Part shown: positions 57,481 to 64,000 of the stretch, piece after piece
Layout of the letters: the number at the start of each line of letters is the position of its first letter
How positions within the stretch are numbered: the stretch's first letter is position 1
Position numbers and translations under genes: made by a program
The notes under the pieces: model-generated
Databases searched by the model: none
What the model was told of the DNA's origin: nothing
The model's input: the letters and a program-made list of their open reading frames with translations, nothing else
From: Populus alba
Lineage: Eukaryota; Streptophyta; Magnoliopsida; Malpighiales; Salicaceae
DNA length: 64,000 bases
Direction of reading: 5' to 3'
Assembly: GCF_005239225.2 (NCBI RefSeq)
Contig: NC_133289.1
Location: 1,247,501-1,311,500 of the forward strand

Positions 57481-57784
57481 CACATTTTTTGTATTGATTA
57501 TGGGTAAAGGAATCGCCAGATGGGGTTCCAGGTTAAAGGAGATCACCAGATGGGATCTCAGATGGATTTCCATATTGATCAAACTAAAGTAAGAATTCAG
57601 AAGATCGCTGGATAAGGATCTCGAGATGACTAAATTTGGATCATAGTTTTTGGGATAAAGAGGATTGTTGCAAAAGACAAGGTTTCAGATCAATCAAGCT
57701 TCGACCAGATCAGTTTCGGGAGTTCCGTTTTGGGTTTATCTTTATAACACTTACTGCGCAAAACCCATGCTCCGTAAGCATTAT

Positions 57785-57798
57785 AAAGAGGGGGCATC
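57785..57798 (+). promoter_or_regulatory. Polypurine tract
   Basis: AAAGAGGGGGCATC lies directly before the 3' LTR; same layout as 19243-19258 on the other strand. Confidence 0.75.
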
Positions 57799-60340
57799 TG
57801 TTGTAACCCATTTTTGGGTCCCCATGAAAAATAAAATAAATAGCCAAAAGAGGTTAGAAAAATAACAGGAGGCAGAAGCGCTCGGAAAACAGTCAGAAAA
57901 TTGGTCAAGGAATTTAAAAATACAAGGATTGAATTTTTGACAGTATATTCTTGAAGGATGAAAGCCCTATTAAGAAGGAAAATTTGAATTTTGAGGAGAA
58001 AAGCCCAAATTTAGATGTTTATGGACTTAATTGGATTTTTATTTGAATTTATAGAAGATTTGATTCCAAGAAAAATTGATTTTTAAGTCAATTTGGGCTT
58101 TACTTTGAAGAAATTTAAGTTCTGGGGCCAAAATGTATTTTTTAGGAATTTATTGGGTCAAATCAGGGGTTTAATTGCATAAATATTGAAGTTTAAGGGC
58201 CAATTAGGGATTTAATTAAGAAAATCCGAAACCAGGGACCAAATTGGAAGAGGCGCGTAAATGGAGGGGCTGTTTTGCTTTGGATCAGGGGCCTAATTGA
58301 AGAAATTGAAAAGTTTATTAATCAATTGAGGGCTAAAATTGTGAAAATCAGAGACCAAGGACCAAAGTGAAAAAGGCGGCCAACAAGAGGGGCGGGGACC
58401 GAGTTCGGAGGACTGATTTGAAGTTTGACCCATTTAAATGAAACGGCGCGTTTTATCCAAAACGACGCCGTTTCATATATAAAAAAAAAAAAAAAAAGGG
58501 AAAGACCAGAACGGTGTCGTTTTGAACGACACTGTTCATCTTCTTCCTTTCCCCCGCATAAACAGAAACAGAGACAAAACCATTTTTTGCTTTTTTTCAA
58601 AACTTCCCGCCTCTCTCTCCTCGCCCCCACCACCACCACCGAAAGCATCAATGGCCGACCAAGCCGTTGCGTGATTGAAGGCGCACTAACGAAAGGCACG
58701 CCGGTTCCCTTTTTTTTCTTATAAATAGAGAGAGGCCGAGAGAGAGGAGGACCCGAGGATAGAGGGAGAAGAGAAATAACGCACGAAGGAGAGGGGAGAA
58801 GAGAAACAGACCGAAAGCAAGAAAGAACGAAACCAAAAACAGAAAAAAAACCGAAGGGAGGAGAGAGAGAGGAGACCGAAGAGAGAGAGAACCAACGAGA
58901 GAGAGGCAACACCACAGCGCCGCCGTCCTCGAGGCCACGACACCGCAGCGACACCGCAGCTCCACCAACGATCGCCTCCACGCCAGGTGCACACTTCTTC
59001 CCTCCCCTGCATTTTTTTTATCATAGCCATTTTTTGCCTCCTGCATGTAGCATGCAGGAGGCGGGGGGGGAGAAAAATAATTCTCCCCCCCCGGGCCATA
59101 AGATGCTGGGCCAGCCCGATGCTGGCCCAGCCTTGCAAGCCAAGACCGGCCCACGTTAGCTTTTGGGCTGAGACCGGCACACCTTAGTCTTGGGCCGAGA
59201 CCGGCCCACCTTAGTCTTAGGCCGAGACCGGCCCAATATCATTATGGGCCGAGACCGGCCCGCCCCCTTTTTTTTGGGCTGAGCCTGGCCCATTTATTTG
59301 GGCCGGCCCAGCCCTATAATATATATATATATATATATATGTGTGTGTATATATGTTATATATATATAAAAATATTTTATATATAAACAAATATTTTAAA
59401 AAAAAATCTTTAAAAATATTGTGATTTTTCGGCATTTTTTTGTCAAAGTGGTTTAATGTTGGTTTGTATTTTTATACTGTAAAGATACAAAACCAGTGTT
59501 AAAAAAAATACCCGATTTTCGTCAAAACATCAAAGATTTTTTTTTAAAATAACAAATGTTTTTGCCTTCAAAAAAATTTCTAAAAAGTCCCTAAAAATAT
59601 TGTTGATTTTTTCTGCATATTTTTAGCAAAGAGGATTAATATTGGGTTGTATTTTTATACCGTAAGGATACAAGCTCAGTATTAAAACACCCGATTTTCG
59701 TCAAAGCAAAAAAAATAATAATATTTTCCAAAAAATTGTTTTTGTTTTAAAATACGGCCTAGTATCTCCAATATATATATATAAATATTATAACATCATA
59801 TTTTCACACAACAAAGAAAATTTTCAAAACAATATATGTATTAACATGCATTTTGGCTTTAATAACCAGTTTATTCAAGCCATGAGAACTAGGCCAATAT
59901 TTCAAAAATTCTAAAAAAAATCTATTTTTTTCCTTTTAGTTTGTGGATTACGAATTTATACGTAAAACGTATTCCTACATATTATTAATAAAGTTTTTGG
60001 TAAAGACGTTAGAACGGTTAGGATTTTACCCGATAAGATAAAAGACCTTCTTACCGAGAAGGATTTTTCTTGAACCATAGACAGACCAACGACTAGAAGT
60101 ACAATAACACTTTAGTTTTTATCAGACTATAAAACAATGCAGCTTACCTTAGGTAGGGCGTATTTGGGGTGCTAATACCTTCCCTTTACGCAACCAGTCC
60201 CCGTACCCGATCTCTGAGACCAATTAGGTTTCCTAGTGACCAAAATACTAGGTGGCGACTCCAAAGAACCAAAAATAAAACAAATTCGCCAGTCGAACCC
60301 GCATTTGATGAATATGATTTTTTTTTTTTAGGGTGCGACA
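57799..60340 (+). mobile_element. 3' LTR of the young element
   Basis: Matches 50524-53061 along its full length. I saw no convincing base substitution; differences are run-length changes (for example CAGGGTTT/CAGGGGTTT, AGAGGGCGG/AGAGGGGCGG, GACCAGCC/GACCAAGCC) and one GA-repeat change. Confidence 0.93.
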
Positions 60341-62295
60341 ATGATGATAAAAAAAAAAAAAAAGTCACAAATTTGGGATCATTTTACAAAACTTGATGGT
60401 GATCCTACAACCTCTAGAGCTGAATGTAATTATTATGGAAAGGATTATGCATGTCATACTATTATTAATGGGACAAGTAATATGTGGAGTCATTTGAAAG
60501 TATGCAAAAAGTTACCTTTTGTGGTTCATAAGAAGCAAAAAAATTTGGTATTAGAACCTAATAAAGTAAAGTAGGGGGTGAATTAGGATATCGAAGTGTG
60601 GGAACTCTCAAGGCAATAAGTTATGGTTATATTATGATGAATGCAGAAAGGCACTAGTGAAAATAGTTATTATTGATGAGTTGCCTTTTAATTTTGTGGA
60701 GGGTAAGGGATTTAGATTATTTTCTAGGACCTTGCAGCCTAGATTTGACATTCCTTCTCATTTCACTGTTATGAGAGATTGTTTGAAACTTTATATTGAA
60801 GAGAAGGAAAGATTAAAGAGAGTTATTAAGGGTCAACGATTATACTTAACAACAGATACATGGACATCAATCCAAAACATTAACTATGTCCTTAACAGCT
60901 CATTGGATTGATAATGATTGGAATTTGCATAAAAGAATTCTGAATTTTTGTCAAGTTTTCAATCATATGGGTGAGACAATTGGTCAAGTTATTGAGAATT
61001 GTTTGTTAGATTGGGGAATTGATAAACTTTTAACTGTTACAGTAGACAATGCAAGCTCTAATAGTGTTACTATTTCATATTTGAAGAATGTGATGAAAGA
61101 TTGGCCAACTAATATATTGTCAAATGAACATTTGCATATTAGATGATGTGCACACATTGTAAACCTCATTGTATGTGATGGTTTGAAAGAGATGAATGTT
61201 TCGGTTGTTAAGATTCGAAATGCAATTAGATTTGTGAGATCTTCACCCTCTAGGCTACATGCATTTAAAAAATATGCAGAAAAGTTGCATATAGAGTGTA
61301 AGAAATCATTGTGTTTGGATGTTGTAACTCGATGGAATTCAACTTATCTTATGTTAGAAGCTGCTGAAAAGTTTGAAAAGGATTTTGTGAGGTTAGGTCA
61401 AAGTGAACCTAGGTATATGAGTTACTTTTTAGAGGTTGATTCAAAGGAGAATAAAAAAAAAAACATAGGGCCACCTAGTTAATTTGGAGGATTGGGAAAA
61501 TGCTAGAACTTTGCTGAAGTTTTTAAAGATTTTTTACATGGTTACATTGATATTTTTTGGTTCATTGCATGTTACATTACATTTTTTCTTCAATGAATTG
61601 ATTTACATGCATACAAACTTGTTGCAATTGTGTAAAAGTAGAGATAATCTTTTGAATAGAACGACGATGAACATGATGAGTAAGTTTGAGAAATGTTGGG
61701 GTTGTGAAGCAAATCAGAATTTTTTATTGTATGTGGCTAATGTTTTGGATCCACGTCTTAAGTTGAAATATGTGAAATTTTGTTTTGGTGAGTTATATAA
61801 TTATGACAAAGCACAATTATTAACAAAAAAAAGTAAAAGATAATTTGGTGAGCTTGTATGAGTTTTATTTGAAAGTCGATGAAGTGGTGGATGATAATGA
61901 TGTTATTGATGACATGGAGGTAGATGTTAACACTTTAGCTCGGTTCAAAAGGCAATGAGGTTAAGAGGTATTTGGTTGATGGTTGTGAGGATCCTAATAA
62001 TGATAAATTAGATATTTTGGGTTGGTGGAAGATTAATGCTTCAAAATATAAGATACTTTCGAAAGTTGCACAACATGTTCTTGCTATTTCTATATTCATA
62101 ATGGCTTCCGAATCAGCCTTTAGCACAAGTGGTTGTACACTCGACCAATTTCGAAGTTCTCTATCTCCAACAACAGTTCAAGCACTTATTTGTTGTCAAA
62201 ATTGGTTGCATCATGGTCCAATTTCAACTGATAATACAACCTTGATGAATGATTTGGAAACCTACGAAAACCTTGAATCAGATAATGTTTTTTAA

Positions 62296-63286
62296 AAACT
62301 TACACCTTTTATTTTATTATTTATTAATTAACACATTTTTATTCTAACATGTTTAATATTTTATTTTGTAGAATTTGGTGGAAAGTTGCATTTAGCAACG
62401 GATGATAATTAGTTCACAAATTGTGATGCATTTATTGAAAAAGTATGGTATAAATATATTTTTTTAATTTTTTATATCTTCTAATTTAATTTATCATGTT
62501 ATAATTCTAGATTATGAATTTCATAATCTAGATTATGAATTGTGATGCATTTATTGAAAAAGTATGGTATAAATATTTTTTTTTAATTTTTATATCTTCT
62601 AATTTAATTTATCATGTTATAATTCTAGATTATGAATTTCATAAATTAAAGTGCAATGCTCTTGAAGTGCTTTTTTATTGAGATGATGTGCACATGAAGA
62701 TTTATTTTTTGTGGCTTGGAGTGTTTTATGATAATGTTATTTGTTGTTTTTTTGTTAAGCCCTTTGAAGGCAATGGTTTGTATTTTGTAATTTGGATTGT
62801 AACTTATTGGTGTGTGATTGTGAGTGTGTGTTATTTATTTAAACTTTTCGGAAGTAGAAAAATATTAGTAAGTTAAAAAATATATTGAACATAAGATTGA
62901 CACTAATAATTTCATATAAATGAATATTCAATGGCCAAAAAAATTAATAAACATAAGATTGATAATAATAATTTAATACAATTGAATATTTAAGGGTAAA
63001 AAAATTAAATATATTTGGAATCTTCAAAGAAAATAAGACAATAGCAAAATTAATTATAAGCCCAACAGAAATCCATTAGAAGCCCATTACAAAGCCCATT
63101 AAAAAGCCTATTAAAAGTCCAAAAAAAACCCAAAATGCATATAGATTTATCCGGTTTTTTGGATAAAAAACTGGACCAGAACCGGCCGGTTTGGGTAGGT
63201 TCTGGTTCAGTTTTGAATCTCTTTTTTTTTCCGGTTTAGTTATTTTTTGGGTAAAAACCGAATCGAACCGAAAATGATCACTCTTA
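62296..63286 (+). other. 3' part of hAT element
   Basis: AT-rich non-coding tail. A roughly 121-bp tandem duplication at about 62420-62655 repeats TTGTGATGCATTTATTGAAA and ATAATTCTAGATTATGAATT. Subterminal ACCGGCCGGTTTGG palindrome-like sequence lies at about 63182. Confidence 0.7.
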
Positions 63287-64000
63287 GTATTTTCTACAAA
63301 GCTCTGGAACTATTCACTTCTTAATTGCACTATTAATTATTGTTCTTTATAGATTAAATTACCGATGAATTGAAAAGTCATTAGTGATATAAGGGGTTTC
63401 TGAAAATTTTTGATTCAATTGAAAATTTAAATTAAATATTACAGACGGAATCACCGATGAAATAATTAAAAATATTAATATTTAATTATTTGTCGGTAAA
63501 ATGCCTCATTAAAAATACTAGAATCCCTTATTTCACAACAAACACACCTCTTCTTCTTCTTCTTCTTTTTCTCTCTCCCCCTTATGTAAAAAACACCAAC
63601 ATCCCTTTCTTTCTTTCTCTTCTCTTATCTCCCCAACTCCTCTTCTCCTCCAAACTCATGTATGTCTTCTTCTCTTTTCTTTTCTCTTCTTAGTTTTTTT
63701 TTTTAATTAACATATTTTATGAATTTTTCTTTTCTTTTCTCTTCTCAGCTTCACTCACAAGTACATTAATGTAAGATTTTTTTTTCTTCTTTTTTTGCAT
63801 TATACTTGTTTTTTATTTTATTTTTAAATCTTTATGTTCTTAATAATTGTATGAATGTTATTGTATGATTTTTTTTTTCACTGGAGATCAATTTTGTTTT
63901 TTCAATTTTGTTGTTCGATTTTCAATTAAATTATTTTTATTTATTGCTAGATTATGGGTTCTGAAATAGGTTTTCCAGGTTAAGTGGAAATTATTTTTTG
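63287..64000. mobile_element. CACTA copy B, continued to window end
   Basis: It resumes CACTA sequence, matching 16630-16790 and then 33947-34480 of copy A, including the CT-rich leader and splice-like ATGTATGTC region near 63660. The copy B duplication and CACTA continue beyond the window. Confidence 0.75.

Larger units (their letters stand above)
50524..60340 (+). mobile_element. Young LTR retrotransposon with gag but no pol
   Basis: LTRs at 50524-53061 and 57799-60340; 5-bp target duplication ATGAT (50519-50523, 60341-60345); primer-binding site right after the 5' LTR; polypurine tract before the 3' LTR. The 4.7-kb interior has a frameshifted Tat/Ogre-type gag (53651-55280) and long hairpin arrays (56196-57620), but I find no protease, RT, RNase H or integrase. 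The LTRs are almost identical and differ mainly in homopolymer length, so insertion is recent. It is probably a non-autonomous element that uses another family's enzymes. Confidence 0.93.
50356..62295 (+). pseudogene. hAT transposase (BED finger + hATC), broken
   Basis: The first 56 codons (50356-50523, S/T/N-rich N-terminus) are followed by the LTR insertion; coding resumes at 60346. Next comes a BED zinc finger (SQIWDHFTKLDG ... CNYYGKDYACHT ... WSHLKVCKKLPF), in which the second cysteine ligand is a tyrosine (CNYY). Then the RNase H-like catalytic region follows (RLYLTTDTWTS; VTVDNASSN; a stop after HLHIR at 61143; CAHIVNLIV; DVVTRWNSTYLML) and, finally, the hATC dimerisation domain (LDILGWWKIN ... 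ASESAFSTSG ... FRSSLSP), ending at 62295. Several frameshifts and stops (near 60574, 60900, 61143, 61480, 61843) prevent expression. It belongs to the BED-hAT, RICESLEEPER-like type. Confidence 0.85.
49074..63286 (+). mobile_element. hAT transposon, interrupted by an LTR element
   Basis: Imperfect inverted ends are TAGGGATGTTCA (49074) and, reverse-complemented, TAAGAGTGATCA (63286), with 8-bp target duplication GTATTTTA (49066-49073) / GTATTTTC (63287-63294). Near both ends are the phrases AACCGAACCGAACCG and ATCGAACCGAAAA. Copy A shows the empty site at about 16610-16630. The transposase gene inside is broken. About 4.4 kb is the element itself and 9.8 kb is the LTR insertion. Confidence 0.92.
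48803..64000. mobile_element. CACTA transposon, copy B, interrupted by hAT
   Basis: Starts CACTACCAGAAAATT (48803) and has subterminal repeats such as CTAACGAAATTACTGATGG and CACTAATGGATTAATTTC. It is interrupted at 49074, resumes at 63295 and runs past the window end, including the CT-rich leader and intron-like sequence that parallels 33947-34480. No transposase frame is reached. Confidence 0.75.

Noticed and set aside
1..64000. tRNA, rRNA or other structural RNA genes
   Set aside because: I looked for tRNA arms and A/B box patterns; the only tRNA-like sequence is the primer-binding site complement at 53062-53084.

Overview
This is plant nuclear DNA. It is AT-rich, gene-poor and packed with nested transposable elements. 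The element types (Tat/Ogre-like Ty3 LTR retrotransposons, CACTA, hAT and short MITEs) and the DUF4220/DUF594 genes indicate a woody eudicot. My best guess is Populus or another member of the Salicaceae, but no sequence comparison could be run, so this is an inference.

Only two genes look intact. Both lie on the minus strand (10265-12391 and 42745-44871), each is a single exon of 708 codons, and both encode the same plant-specific DUF4220/DUF594 membrane protein. They belong to a large segmental duplication. Copy A runs from about 10130 into a CACTA transposon that starts at 16488. Copy B runs from about 42640 into the same CACTA transposon, starting at 48803 and continuing past the window end. 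The CACTA insertion therefore predates the duplication, and each copy preserves the empty site for insertions found only in the other.

Layout: 1-10130 holds unresolved repeats, a reverse truncated LTR (1216-3080), a 1.42-kb tandem duplication (2516-5382) and a solo LTR (6435-8301). 10130-16487 is the copy A gene with its flank and one MITE. 16488-34943 is CACTA copy A, split by a 17-kb minus-strand Tat/Ogre-like retrotransposon (16796-33941), which is itself split by four more LTRs. 34944-42640 holds further LTR-type sequence between the copies. 42640-48802 is the copy B gene with its flank and a different MITE. 48803-64000 is CACTA copy B, split by a 14.2-kb hAT element (49074-63286) whose transposase gene is broken by a very young LTR retrotransposon (50524-60340) that carries gag but no recognisable pol.

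The most interesting structure lies in the retrotransposons. Their 3' regions and LTR leaders are full of short hairpins. In several tandem arrays the stems differ between repeats while pairing is kept, and loops or flanks stay constant. Almost every LTR family has a CAG|GT splice-like junction followed 40-150 nt later by a strong hairpin, and a primer-site-like TGGCGACTCC lies inside U5. The only visible functional set is dead or parasitic element machinery. The two DUF4220 genes are the only apparent host products.
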